Positions 1 to 8,925 of a stretch of DNA of 62,086 bases are shown piece after piece. The stretch comes from JBDSKH01 sp035495435. Its GTDB lineage: Bacteria; Actinomycetota; Actinomycetes; Actinomycetales; Microbacteriaceae. Both the position numbers and the translations under genes were made by a program. Location of the stretch: NCBI GenBank assembly GCA_035495435.1, contig DATJFV010000028.1, positions 1 to 62,086 of the forward strand, given 5' to 3'. Each line of letters begins with the position of its first letter. Positions within the stretch are counted from its first letter, which is position 1. The notes under the pieces were generated by a model. The model saw only the letters and a list, made by a program, of their open reading frames with translations, made no database searches and was not told the DNA's origin.

Positions 1-1701
1 GCCGCGCATCGGACTCGCGGCGTCGGCACCGCCGGTCGCCAGTCCCCGCCGGAACACGTCCTCGGCCTCATCGAGCCGACCGAGCGCGATCAGGATGTCG
101 CCCATCGCGATCGAGCCGCCGAGCGTGTCGGCCAGATGCCCCGCGCGTCGCAGTTCCTCCAGCGACACCGCCCACGTCGTGCGGGCCTGCTCGAGATCGC
201 CAGTCGCCCAGAGCACCAGGCCGCGCAAACCATGCGCCGACCCGCGGTCGAGGTGGCTGCCGTCCGCTGCCAGCTCGAGAGCGACCGCCGACTCCCGCAT
301 GGCCTCGTCGAGATCGCCGGCGGTCATCGCCTGCGCCGCGCGGTACAACGAGACACCCCGGCGGATCGCGGTGACGCCATCCGAGGTTCCGCCGGCCGCC
401 TCGGCATCGGCGAGCAGTTGTTCGACCCGGTCGGTGCGGCCCGCCGACAGCAGGCACCCGGCGAAGCCGACCGCCAGCGCAGGGTCGGCGCGGATCGTCT
501 CCGGCGGCAGCGACTCGAGCCAGCCGACCAGAGTCACCTCCTGGCGCTGCGCCTGCATGCCCGGCATCGCCGCCAGGATCAGCCGGCCCGCCCGCTCGTA
601 CGCACCCGCGTCGAGCGCGTGCCCGATCGCCTCGGCCGTGCTGCCCTGCGTCTCGAACCATTCGCTCGCGCGCAGGTGCAGTCCCGCCACGCGCTCGGGA
701 TGCTCGTCGCGCAACCGCGCCGTCAGCATCTCGGCGAACAGGTGGTGGTACCGGTACCACTCGCGCTGATCGTCGAGCGGAACCAGGAAGAGGTTCGACC
801 GCTCGAGGGTGTCGAGCATCGCCGCCCCGCCTGACGCACCGGTCACCGTGTCGCAGAGCTCGCCGGTGAGCCGCTCGAGAATTGCGGTGTCGAGCAAGAA
901 CTGCCGCGTCGCCTCCGGCAGCCGCTGCAGCACCTCCTCGACCAGGTAGTCGACGATGTAGCGGTCGTCGCCCGCAAAGCCCGCGATGAATGACCCGGTG
1001 TCGGCCCTCCCCTGCAGCGACAGCGCCGCGAGCTGCAGCGCCGCGATCCAGCCCTCGGTGCGATCTTCGAGCCGCGCGACGTCGGCGGCCGGCACCGCCA
1101 GCCCCATCACGTCGTTCAGATAGGCCGCGGCCTCCTCTGCAGTGAACCGCAGGTCGGCCGCGCGGATCTCGGTCAGGTCGCCGCGGGCGCGCAGTCGAGC
1201 CAGAGGCCACGGCGGATCGGTGCGGCTCGCCACCAGCAGGTGTGCGTTCGTGGGCAGGTTGTCGACCAGGAACACCAGTCCGGCGTGGATCGCGTTCTGG
1301 GTGATCACGTGCAGGTCGTCGAGCACCAGAACCACGTCGGACCCGTCCGCGAGGAGATCGTTGACGAGGGAGGTGAGCACGGTCTCGATCGGCTGGGTCG
1401 GCAGGGCCTCGCGTGCGTCGGAGGCGACACCCGGCACCGCGGAGTCGAGTGCCGCGAGGAGGTAGGTCCAGAAGGTCGCGGCGTCGTCGTCCCGTTCATC
1501 GAGCGACAGCCAGGCGACCCGGGTGCCGGGCGAAGACGACAACCACTCGGCGAGGACGCTCGTCTTGCCGAAACCGGCGGGTGCCGCCACCAGAACGACG
1601 CGCTCCGGATGCGCTAGGCGCTGCATCAGGCGCGGACGCGCGACCGCCGCCGACCGGTGCGCCGGGGCGCGCAGCTTGGTGGCCAGGAGGGGGGCGTCCA
1701 C
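1..1701 (-). CDS. LuxR-family ATP-dependent (MalT/LAL-type) transcriptional regulator, partial
   Basis: The minus-strand frame stays open from the GTG at 1701 to the window edge, so the C-terminus, which in this family carries the LuxR helix-turn-helix, is not seen. The N-terminus begins VDAPLLATKLRAP, a typical LAL opening. It is followed by a Walker A loop APAGFGKTSVLAEW near residue 35, a Walker B/sensor segment VLVLDDLHVITQ, and the NB-ARC-like helical segment TEGWIAALQLAALSLQGR. After that come alpha-helical repeats of the MalT arm type (YRYHHLFAEMLTARLRDEHP). These proteins are signal-sensing, ATP-dependent activators, often of sugar or secondary-metabolism genes. Its inducer and target cannot be told. 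It is divergent from the kdp operon but need not control it. The start is uncertain because no good Shine-Dalgarno lies at the right distance. Confidence 0.88.
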   Translation of the reverse strand, partial: MDAPLLATKLRAPAHRSAAVARPRLMQRLAHPERVVLVAAPAGFGKTSVLAEWLSSSPGTRVAWLSLDERDDDAATFWTYLLAALDSAVPGVASDAREALPTQPIETVLTSLVNDLLADGSDVVLVLDDLHVITQNAIHAGLVFLVDNLPTNAHLLVASRTDPPWPLARLRARGDLTEIRAADLRFTAEEAAAYLNDVMGLAVPAADVARLEDRTEGWIAALQLAALSLQGRADTGSFIAGFAGDDRYIVDYLVEEVLQRLPEATRQFLLDTAILERLTGELCDTVTGASGGAAMLDTLERSNLFLVPLDDQREWYRYHHLFAEMLTARLRDEHPERVAGLHLRASEWFETQGSTAEAIGHALDAGAYERAGRLILAAMPGMQAQRQEVTLVGWLESLPPETIRADPALAVGFAGCLLSAGRTDRVEQLLADAEAAGGTSDGVTAIRRGVSLYRAAQAMTAGDLDEAMRESAVALELAADGSHLDRGSAHGLRGLVLWATGDLEQARTTWAVSLEELRRAGHLADTLGGSIAMGDILIALGRLDEAEDVFRRGLATGGADAASPMRG

Positions 1702-1895
1702 ACCGGCACCATACTTTCTCCGACGTCCGGGTGGGGCTTACGCGCACTGGCATCCCGTAAGGGTTCCGTCTGGATCCTCGTCGCACCCGTAAGGGATCCG
1801 TGAGGAACGCAGCCCGCGGCATCCGCGAGGTGTTTGCTGACGTCCGTCCCATCAAGACCGGCGCGCTCGACGCGCCGTGGCGGAAAGGAAGACCG
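1702..1895. promoter_or_regulatory. Divergent intergenic region upstream of kdp with paired direct repeats
   Basis: This 194-bp gap separates the LAL regulator from the kdp operon. It holds two direct repeats, CCCGTAAGGGTTCCGT (1754-1769) and CCCGTAAGGGATCCGT (1786-1801). They differ at one base and lie 32 bp apart, about three helical turns. Their position just ahead of a kdpFABCDE operon makes them the natural candidates for KdpE-binding sites; that is inference. Inside each repeat CCC-GTAA-GGG is itself a short palindrome. A Shine-Dalgarno AAAGGAAG (1884-1891) serves the first small gene. Confidence 0.6.
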
Positions 1896-1979
1896 GTGCT
1901 CGACGTCCTGTTCATCGCGGGCATCCTCGCGCTCGGTGCGCTGATCGCCCTCGTCGCGCGGGCGGTGGAGAAGCTGTGA
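1896..1979 (+). CDS. 27-residue single-pass membrane peptide at head of kdp operon
   Basis: A GTG codon 4 bases after the Shine-Dalgarno AAAGGAAG opens a 27-codon frame. It reads VLDVLFIAGILALGALIALV, then ARAVEKL. The sequence is one hydrophobic helix followed by a basic/acidic tail, so a one-pass membrane peptide is expected. Its stop overlaps the GTG of kdpF by 4 nt (GTGA), which shows translational coupling. My recollection is that similar tiny genes precede kdpF in other actinobacteria; this was not checked. It may be a second accessory lipid-like subunit of the Kdp complex, paralogous in role to KdpF, but nothing in the sequence proves this. Confidence 0.7.
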   Translation: MLDVLFIAGILALGALIALVARAVEKL

Positions 1980-2065
1980 TCGCGATCGACCTGGTCGCCG
2001 CCGTTCTCGCCATCGCCGCGATCATCTACCTGGTGGTCGCTCTCGTGAAGCCGGAGCGCTTCTGA
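1976..2065 (+). CDS. kdpF: KdpF, small stabilising subunit of the Kdp K+ ATPase
   Basis: This 29-aa frame starts at GTG 1976 and encodes a single hydrophobic helix with the family's typical ending (YLVVALVKPERF). KdpF is a lipid-like peptide that stabilises the KdpABC complex in the membrane. The gene overlaps the preceding micro-gene by 4 nt. Its TGA shares one base with the kdpA ATG, so the small genes are coupled to kdpA translation. Length and the K-P-E-R-F tail agree with KdpF from other bacteria. Confidence 0.85.
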   Translation: MIAIDLVAAVLAIAAIIYLVVALVKPERF

Positions 2066-3735
2066 TGCAGTTCTGGCTCTTCCTGGCCCAGCTCGCCACC
2101 CTCGCGCTGGCGCTCGCAGTCGTTCACCGCCCGCTCGGCGACTACATGGCCGCGGTCTACACCTCGCCGACGGATCTGCGGATCGAGCGCGGGTTCTACC
2201 GCGTCATCGGGGTCGACGCCCGTGCGGAGCAGAGTTGGGGCGCCTACTTGCGCTCGGTGCTCGCGTTCTCGGTCGTCGGCGTGCTGGTCGTGTATGCGCT
2301 GCAGCGGCTGCAGGGGTTCTTGCCCTACTCACTCGGCCTGCCCGCGACCAGCGAGCACCTCGCGTTCAACACGGCCATCTCGTTCGTCACCAACACCAAC
2401 TGGCAGTCGTACTCGCCCGACACCACCCTCGGCTACACGGTGCAGCTGGTCGGCCTGGCGGTGCAGAACTTCGTCTCGGCCGCCGTCGGCATCGCCGTCG
2501 CCGTCGCGCTCATTCGCGGGTTCGCGCGCCGCACCAGCGGCACCCTCGGCAACTTCTGGGTGGATCTGACTCGCGGCACCCTGCGCATCCTGCTGCCGTT
2601 CTCGGTGATCGCGGCGATCGTGCTGATCGCCGGCGGCGTGATCCAGAACCTCAACGGATTCCAGGAGGTCACCACCCTCACCGGCGCGACCGCCACCGTG
2701 CCGGGCGGCCCCGTCGCCTCCCAGGAGGCCATCAAGCTGATCGGCACCAACGGCGGCGGATTCTTCAACGCCAACTCCTCGCATCCGTTCGAGAACCCGA
2801 GCGCGTGGATCAGCCTGTTCGAGGTGTTCCTGTTCCTGGTGATCCCGTTCAGCCTGCCGCGCACCCTCGGGCGGATGGTGGGCGACGCTCGCCAGGGGTA
2901 CGCCGTCGCTGCCGCGATGGGTGTGATCTACGTCGTCTCGCTGTCGCTGATGACCTGGGCCGAGCTGGCCGGCGGCGGCACCGCCCCGCAGTTGGCGGGC
3001 GCCGCGATGGAGGGCAAAGAGACCCGGTTCGGCATCCTCGGCTCGACGATCTACGCAACCTCGACGACGCTCACCTCGACGGGCTCGGTGAACTCCATGC
3101 ACGACAGCTACACGTCGCTCGGCGGCGGGATGGCAATGGTGAACATGATGCTGGGCGAGGTCGCTCCCGGCGGGGTCGGCGCCGGTCTCTACGGGATGCT
3201 GATCATCGCGATCATCGCCGTGTTCGTCGCCGGGCTGATGGTCGGCCGCACACCCGAGTACCTGGGCAAGAAGATCGGGGCGCGCGAGATCAAGCTCGCC
3301 AGCCTCTACATCCTGGTCACGCCATCGCTGGTGCTGCTCGGCACCGCGCTGAGCTTCGCCCTGCCCGGCGTGCGCGACGATGTCGCATCGACGTCGATCT
3401 GGAACCCCGGACCGCACGGTCTGAGCGAGGTGCTGTACGCCTTCACCAGCGCGGCGAACAACAACGGGTCGGCGTTCGCCGGCCTGACGGCGAACACCCC
3501 GTGGATGAACTCCGCGCTCGGGGTGGCGATGATGCTCGGGCGGTTCCTGCCGATCGTGTTCGTGCTCGCGCTCGCCGGATCCCTCGCCCAACAGGACAGG
3601 GTGCCGGCCACCGCGGGCACCCTGCCCACGCACCGCCCCCTCTTCGTCGGGCTGCTCATCGGCACCGTCGTGCTGGTGTCGGCGCTCACCTACTTTCCGA
3701 TCCTCGCGCTGGGTCCCCTGGCGGAAGGGCTCTGA
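2065..3735 (+). CDS. kdpA: KdpA, potassium-binding subunit of Kdp ATPase
   Basis: This 556-aa polytopic membrane protein matches KdpA in length (E. coli 557 aa). It forms the K+-selective pore of the KdpFABC complex and takes up K+ at very low external concentration. The four pore-loop (selectivity filter) segments are visible in order: TNTNWQSY near residue 110, GTNGGGFFNANS near 225, TSTGSVNSM near 340, and AANNNGSAFAG near 465. About ten hydrophobic segments are evident. The start ATG overlaps the kdpF stop. The gene lies in the order F-A-B-C-D-E and is presumably controlled by the KdpDE pair encoded downstream. Confidence 0.97.
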   Translation: MQFWLFLAQLATLALALAVVHRPLGDYMAAVYTSPTDLRIERGFYRVIGVDARAEQSWGAYLRSVLAFSVVGVLVVYALQRLQGFLPYSLGLPATSEHLAFNTAISFVTNTNWQSYSPDTTLGYTVQLVGLAVQNFVSAAVGIAVAVALIRGFARRTSGTLGNFWVDLTRGTLRILLPFSVIAAIVLIAGGVIQNLNGFQEVTTLTGATATVPGGPVASQEAIKLIGTNGGGFFNANSSHPFENPSAWISLFEVFLFLVIPFSLPRTLGRMVGDARQGYAVAAAMGVIYVVSLSLMTWAELAGGGTAPQLAGAAMEGKETRFGILGSTIYATSTTLTSTGSVNSMHDSYTSLGGGMAMVNMMLGEVAPGGVGAGLYGMLIIAIIAVFVAGLMVGRTPEYLGKKIGAREIKLASLYILVTPSLVLLGTALSFALPGVRDDVASTSIWNPGPHGLSEVLYAFTSAANNNGSAFAGLTANTPWMNSALGVAMMLGRFLPIVFVLALAGSLAQQDRVPATAGTLPTHRPLFVGLLIGTVVLVSALTYFPILALGPLAEGL

Positions 3736-3740
3736 ACCCC

Positions 3741-5825
3741 ATGACCACGATGTCCCCGTCCCGCTCGAGCGCGTTCTCGCTCGGGCAGCTGGCCCGCGCG
3801 CTTCCCGGTGCGCTGCGCAAGCTTGACCCGCGCCTGATGTGGCGCAACCCGGTGATGCTGCTCGTCGAGGCGGGCGCCGTGCTGACCACGGCGGTGGCGA
3901 TCGCCGAGCCGTTCATCGGGCGGGACGATACCCTCGCGCCGTCCTTCACCATCGGCATCGCCGTCTGGCTGTGGTTCACGGTGATCTTCGCCAACCTGGC
4001 CGAGTCGGTCGCCGAGGGTCGCGGCAAGGCACAGGCGGCAAGCCTGCGCAAGACCCGCACGTCGACCCTCGCCCGCCGCATCGGCTCATACGTCCCCTCC
4101 GGCGACCCCGCCGCCGAGCGGGCCACGATCACCGAGGTCTCGTCGGCCGACCTGCGCCTCGGGGACTACGTGGTGGTCACCGCGGGTGAGACGATCCCCG
4201 GCGACGGTGACATCGTCTGGGGAATCGCCAGCGTCGACGAGTCGGCCATCACCGGCGAATCGGCCCCCGTCATCCGCGAGCACGGCGGCGACCGCAGCGC
4301 CGTGACCGGCGGCACCCGGGTGCTGTCGGATCGCATCGTGGTGCGCGTCACCTCGAAGCCGGGCGAGACGTTCGTCGACCGGATGATCCGGCTGGTCGAG
4401 GGTGCCGCGCGCCAGAAGACCCCGAACGAGATCGCGCTGAACATCTTGCTCGCGGCACTGTCGATCGTGTTCGTCGTGGTGGTGCTCACCATCCGGCCCC
4501 CGGCGTCGTACGTCGACAGCCCGGTCGGCGTTGTGGTGCTGGTGGCGCTGCTCGTCACCCTCATCCCCACCACGATCGGCGCACTGCTGAGCGCCATCGG
4601 CATCGCCGGCATGGACCGGCTGGTGCAGCGCAACGTGCTCGCGATGTCGGGGCGCGCGGTCGAGGCCGCGGGCGACGTGACCACCCTGCTGCTCGATAAG
4701 ACCGGCACGATCACGTACGGCAACCGACGGGCATCCGAGTTCGTGCCGATCGGCGGTGCGACACTGTTCGACCTCACCGAGGCGGCGCGGCTGTCGTCGC
4801 TGGCCGATCCGACCCCGGAGGGCACCAGCGTGGTCGAGCTCGCGGGCGGCGCGATCGCGGTTCCGGCCGGTGGGGAACCGGTCGCCTTCACGGCGCAGAC
4901 CCGGATGTCGGGGCTCGATCTCGCTGACGGCTCCGCCATCCGCAAGGGCGCCGGTACCGCGATCGCCGCCTGGATCGGCACCATCCCCGAGGGCACTCGC
5001 GTCGAACTCGACTCGGCGGTGACGCGCATTTCGCAGGACGGCGGCACCCCGCTTGTCGTCGCACGGAAGCCCGCGAAGGGGAAGGCCCGCATCCTCGGTG
5101 TCATCCACCTGAAGGACATCGTCAAGGACGGCCTCGTCGAGCGGTTCGCCGAGTTACGGGCGATGGGCATCCGCACGGTGATGATCACCGGTGACAATCC
5201 GCTCACCGCTGCGGCGATCGCGCGCGAGGCGGGGGTCGACGACTTCCTCGCCGAGGCCACGCCCGAAGACAAGCTCGAGCTGATCCGCCGCGAGCAGCAG
5301 GGCGGCAACCTGGTCGCGATGACCGGGGACGGCACGAATGACGCCCCGGCGCTGGCCCAGGCGGATGTCGGGGTCGCCATGAACACGGGCACCTCGGCGG
5401 CGAAGGAGGCCGGCAACATGGTCGACCTCGACTCCGACCCGACCAAGCTCATCGACATCGTGCGGATCGGCAAGCAGCTGCTCATCACCCGCGGCTCGCT
5501 GACCACGTTCTCGATCGCCAACGACGTCGCGAAGTACTTCGCGATCATCCCCGCCATGTTCGCCGCGACGATCCCGGGCCTGCAGGCGCTGAACATCATG
5601 GGCCTGCACAGCCCGGCCTCCGCGATCCTGTCCGCGATCATCTTCAACGCCCTCGTCATCGTCGCCCTGATCCCGCTGGCGCTGCGCGGGGTGCGCTACC
5701 GCCCGCTGGCGGCGAGCAAGCTGCTCAGCCGGAACCTGCTGGTCTACGGCCTCGGCGGCATCGTGGCACCGTTCATCGGCATCAAGGTGATCGACCTGAT
5801 CGTCTCGCTCATCCCCGGATTCTGA
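3741..5825 (+). CDS. kdpB: KdpB, P-type ATPase catalytic subunit
   Basis: A 694-aa P-type ATPase that hydrolyses ATP to drive K+ import by KdpABC. Visible hallmarks are the actuator motif ESAITGESAPV, the phosphorylation site LLDKTGTITYG, the N-domain KGAGTAI, and the P-domain MITGDNPLTAAAI with TGDGTNDAPALAQADVGVAM. The C-terminal helices contain FSIANDVAKYFAIIPA, conserved in KdpB. The chosen ATG (3741) is 5 nt after the kdpA stop. The reading frame stays open far upstream through kdpA, but only the part from 3741 shows homology. Confidence 0.97.
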   Translation: MTTMSPSRSSAFSLGQLARALPGALRKLDPRLMWRNPVMLLVEAGAVLTTAVAIAEPFIGRDDTLAPSFTIGIAVWLWFTVIFANLAESVAEGRGKAQAASLRKTRTSTLARRIGSYVPSGDPAAERATITEVSSADLRLGDYVVVTAGETIPGDGDIVWGIASVDESAITGESAPVIREHGGDRSAVTGGTRVLSDRIVVRVTSKPGETFVDRMIRLVEGAARQKTPNEIALNILLAALSIVFVVVVLTIRPPASYVDSPVGVVVLVALLVTLIPTTIGALLSAIGIAGMDRLVQRNVLAMSGRAVEAAGDVTTLLLDKTGTITYGNRRASEFVPIGGATLFDLTEAARLSSLADPTPEGTSVVELAGGAIAVPAGGEPVAFTAQTRMSGLDLADGSAIRKGAGTAIAAWIGTIPEGTRVELDSAVTRISQDGGTPLVVARKPAKGKARILGVIHLKDIVKDGLVERFAELRAMGIRTVMITGDNPLTAAAIAREAGVDDFLAEATPEDKLELIRREQQGGNLVAMTGDGTNDAPALAQADVGVAMNTGTSAAKEAGNMVDLDSDPTKLIDIVRIGKQLLITRGSLTTFSIANDVAKYFAIIPAMFAATIPGLQALNIMGLHSPASAILSAIIFNALVIVALIPLALRGVRYRPLAASKLLSRNLLVYGLGGIVAPFIGIKVIDLIVSLIPGF

Positions 5826-5846
5826 GTCACGACAAGGAAAACCCTC

Positions 5847-6443
5847 ATGAAGACCGTGCGTCAGACCTGGACCGCCCTGCGTGCCCTGCTGATCCTCACC
5901 GCCGTCCTCGGCATCCTGTACCCCCTGGCGATCCTGGCGGTGGGCCAGGCGGTGTTCCCGGCGAACGCGAACGGGCAGCTCGTCCAGGTGGACGGGAAGG
6001 TGGTCGGGTCGGCGATCATCGGGCAGTCGTTCACCGATGCCGATGGTGCGGCTCTACCCGAGTGGTTCCAGTCGCGACCGTCGGCGGCCGGTGACGGGTA
6101 CGACGGCGCCGCGTCCTCGGGATCGAACTACGGGCCCGAGAACCCGGACCTGATCGCGGCGATCGCAGACCGGCAGGCGGCGATCGCGGCATCGGATGGC
6201 GTCGACGTGGAGAAGATCCCGGCGGACGCGGTCACGGCCTCGGCCTCCGGCCTCGACCCGCACATCAGCCCCGCCTACGCGCTGCTGCAGGTGCACCGGG
6301 TCGCCGAGGCACGCGGGCTGCCCGAGACCCGGGTGCGCGACCTGGTCGAGAGCTTCATCCAGGGCCGCGATCTCGGGTACCTGGGCGACCCGACGGTCAA
6401 CGTGCTGCAACTGAACATCGCTCTGGCCGCGATGGGAGACTGA
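5847..6443 (+). CDS. kdpC: KdpC, accessory subunit of Kdp ATPase
   Basis: This 198-aa protein has one N-terminal transmembrane helix (LRALLILTAVLGILYPLAIL) and an extracytoplasmic domain. The domain carries the family motifs GQSFTDADG, FQSRPSAAGDGYDGAASSGS and LDPHISPAYA. KdpC contacts KdpA and KdpB and is thought to raise ATP affinity. A Shine-Dalgarno (AAGGAAA, 5835-5841) precedes the ATG. The gene follows kdpB by 21 nt and precedes kdpD by 4 nt. Confidence 0.96.
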   Translation: MKTVRQTWTALRALLILTAVLGILYPLAILAVGQAVFPANANGQLVQVDGKVVGSAIIGQSFTDADGAALPEWFQSRPSAAGDGYDGAASSGSNYGPENPDLIAAIADRQAAIAASDGVDVEKIPADAVTASASGLDPHISPAYALLQVHRVAEARGLPETRVRDLVESFIQGRDLGYLGDPTVNVLQLNIALAAMGD

Positions 6444-6447
6444 GCGC

Positions 6448-8925
6448 ATGGCGCGTGGCCGGCTGCGGGTGATGCTTGGAGCCGCGCCCGGCGTCGGCAA
6501 GACCTACGCGATGCTCGAAGAGGGCAGCCGCCTCGCCGAGACCGGGGTGGATGTGGTGATCGCGGTCGTGGAAACCCACGGCCGCGTCGCTACGTCCGCA
6601 CTCATCGAGGGTCTGGAGGTCGTACCGCGCAGAACGGTCGAGCACCGCGGCGTGACGCTCGAGGAGATGGACCTGGAGGCCGTGCTGGCACGGCATCCCG
6701 CGCTGGCGCTGGTCGACGAACTCGCCCACACCAACGCACCCGGCTCGCCGCACGAGAAGCGCTGGCAGGACGTCGACGCCCTGCTCGATGCGGGCATCGA
6801 CGTGATCTCGACGGTCAACATCCAGCACATCGAGTCGCTCAACGACGTGGTGCGGCAGATCACCGGTATCCAGCAGCGCGAGACGATTCCGGATGCGGTG
6901 CTGCGCAGCGCCGACCGCATCGAACTGGTCGACCTGTCGCCCCAGGCCCTCCGGGACCGGCTCGGGCAGGGACTGGTGTATCCGGCGGCGCGGGTCGACG
7001 CGGCGCTCAGCAACTACTTCCGGCTGGGCAACCTGACGGCGCTGCGCGAGCTGGCGCTGTTGTGGCTCGCCGACGAGGTCGACTCCGCGCTGAAGCGCTA
7101 CCGCGCCGAAAAGGGGATCAGCGCATCCTGGAACGCACGCGAACGCGTCGTCGTCGCGCTGACCGGCGGCACGGAGGGTGAGACCCTGCTGCGACGCGGT
7201 GCCCGCATCGCCTCCCGGTCGAGCGGCGGCGAGCTGTTCGCCGTGCACGTCACCTCCTCGGAGGGGCTGCTCGAGGCCGCCCCCGAGGTATTGGCCGGGC
7301 AGAAGGCGCTCACGGAGTCGCTCGGCGGCAGCTACCACCAGGTGGTCGGCGATTCGATCCCGAAAGCGCTGGTCGAGTTCGCCAGAAGCGTCGACGCCAC
7401 CCAGCTGGTCATCGGGGTGAGCCGGCGCGGGAGGCTGCAGACGTTGCTCACGGGCGCCGGCACGTCCGCGACCGTGATTCGCGAGTCGGGCGACATCGAC
7501 GTGCATGTGGTCACCCACTCCGAGGCGGGAACCCGCACCCTGCCTGCGCTCGGCGGCGCGCTGTCGGTGAAGCGCCGGATCGCCGGTTCGGTCCTCGCCG
7601 TGATCGGCCTGCCGCTGCTCACCTGGATTCTCGGCGCGTTCCGCAGCGACGAGTCGATCACCAGCGATGTGCTGGCCTTCCAGATGTTCGTGGTGATCGT
7701 CGCGCTGGTCGGGGGCATCTGGCCCGCCGTCCTCTCGGCGATGGCGGCGGGGTTCCTGCTCGACTTCTTCTTCGTCGACCCCTTGTACACGATCACCATC
7801 ACCGAGCCGCTGCATCTGCTGGCGCTCGTCATCTTCGTCATCGTCGCCGTGCTGGTCAGCATCGTCGTCGACCAGGCGGCGCGGCGCTCGCGGGCCGCGG
7901 TGCGTGCCAAGGCCGAGTCGGAGACGCTCGCCGACATCGCCGGCAGCGTGCTCGGCGGGCAGGATGCCCTCGCGGCGCTGGTCACCCGGCTGCGGGAGTC
8001 GTTCGGGATGACGAGTGTCATTCTCACCTCGAGCGGCGAGCCGCTGTACATCTCGACCGATGCCGCGCGCGCGGACGACACGGATGTCGAGTCGCGCATC
8101 GCGGTCGGGGACGACGCCTCCCTGTACCTGCGCGGCCCCGACCTCGCCACCTCCGACCGCCGCATCCTCGGCGCGTTCGTGTCGCAGATCGAGACCGCGG
8201 TGCGTCAGCGCGAGCTCGCTGCTGAGGCGGCGACGATGCGACCGGTGGCCGAGGCGGACCGCTTGCGCACCGCGCTGCTCGCCGCTGTCGGCCATGACCT
8301 GCGGCGCCCACTGGCCTCGGCGACGGCGGCGGTGACCGCTCTGCGCTCGACCGACGTCGAGCTGAGCCGCGAGGACCGTGACGAGCTGCTCGCCGCCGCG
8401 GAGGAGAGCCTCGACGCGCTCGCAGACCTCGTGACCAAGCTTCTCGACGCCAGCCGGCTTCAGGCCGGGGCGCTCGGGGTATCGCTGAGCGAGGTATCGC
8501 TTGACGATGTGGTGAGCGGGGCCCTCGAGGAGTTGACGCTGTCACCCGGCCAGGTCGCACTGGAACTCGACTCTGCAGTGGGCACCGTCCGCGCCGACCC
8601 GGTGCTGTTGCAGCGCGCCGTGGTGAACCTGCTGGCCAACGCGCTGCGCTTCTCGCCGGAGGGTGCGGTGCCCACGCTGTCATCGAGCCGGTTCGACAAC
8701 CGGGTGCAGCTGCGCATCGTCGACACCGGCCCCGGCATCCCCGAGGAGCGCCGCTCCGACGTGTTCGTCCCGTTCCAGCGCCTCGGTGACACAGACAACA
8801 CCTCCGGGGTCGGTTTGGGTCTGGCCCTGTCGCGCGGGTTCGTGGAGGCGATGGGCGGCACCATCGAACTGGAGGACACCCCCGGCGGCGGGCTGACGAT
8901 GGTCATCGAGTTGGAGGCGGCATGA
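6448..8925 (+). CDS. kdpD: KdpD, K+/turgor sensor histidine kinase
   Basis: An 825-aa sensor kinase. The N-terminal KdpD domain has RVMLGAAPGVGKTYAMLEEG (Walker A) and ALVDELAHTNAPGS. It is followed by a universal-stress-protein-like domain (residues about 230-360), four clustered transmembrane helices (about 375-490, DUF4118), a GAF-like linker, and the kinase core. The kinase core has the H-box VGHDLRRPLAS, N-box LLANALRFSPEGA, G1 DTGPGIPEERR and G2 GVGLGLALSRGF. It phosphorylates KdpE in response to K+ limitation. The H-box has Arg where most KdpD proteins have Thr (HDLRTP). The stop overlaps the kdpE start by 4 nt (ATGA). Confidence 0.96.
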   Translation: MARGRLRVMLGAAPGVGKTYAMLEEGSRLAETGVDVVIAVVETHGRVATSALIEGLEVVPRRTVEHRGVTLEEMDLEAVLARHPALALVDELAHTNAPGSPHEKRWQDVDALLDAGIDVISTVNIQHIESLNDVVRQITGIQQRETIPDAVLRSADRIELVDLSPQALRDRLGQGLVYPAARVDAALSNYFRLGNLTALRELALLWLADEVDSALKRYRAEKGISASWNARERVVVALTGGTEGETLLRRGARIASRSSGGELFAVHVTSSEGLLEAAPEVLAGQKALTESLGGSYHQVVGDSIPKALVEFARSVDATQLVIGVSRRGRLQTLLTGAGTSATVIRESGDIDVHVVTHSEAGTRTLPALGGALSVKRRIAGSVLAVIGLPLLTWILGAFRSDESITSDVLAFQMFVVIVALVGGIWPAVLSAMAAGFLLDFFFVDPLYTITITEPLHLLALVIFVIVAVLVSIVVDQAARRSRAAVRAKAESETLADIAGSVLGGQDALAALVTRLRESFGMTSVILTSSGEPLYISTDAARADDTDVESRIAVGDDASLYLRGPDLATSDRRILGAFVSQIETAVRQRELAAEAATMRPVAEADRLRTALLAAVGHDLRRPLASATAAVTALRSTDVELSREDRDELLAAAEESLDALADLVTKLLDASRLQAGALGVSLSEVSLDDVVSGALEELTLSPGQVALELDSAVGTVRADPVLLQRAVVNLLANALRFSPEGAVPTLSSSRFDNRVQLRIVDTGPGIPEERRSDVFVPFQRLGDTDNTSGVGLGLALSRGFVEAMGGTIELEDTPGGGLTMVIELEAA

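Noticed and set aside
2235..3740. Long plus-strand open frame in the kdpA region continuing into kdpB.
   Set aside because: Its product before 3741 is Arg/Gly/His-rich low-complexity sequence with no homology, a shadow of kdpA in high-GC DNA. kdpB homology starts only at ATG 3741.
6397..8295. Minus-strand 632-codon open frame opposite kdpD.
   Set aside because: Biased His/Arg/Gln/Gly composition and exact antisense alignment with kdpD codons mark it as a GC-driven shadow.
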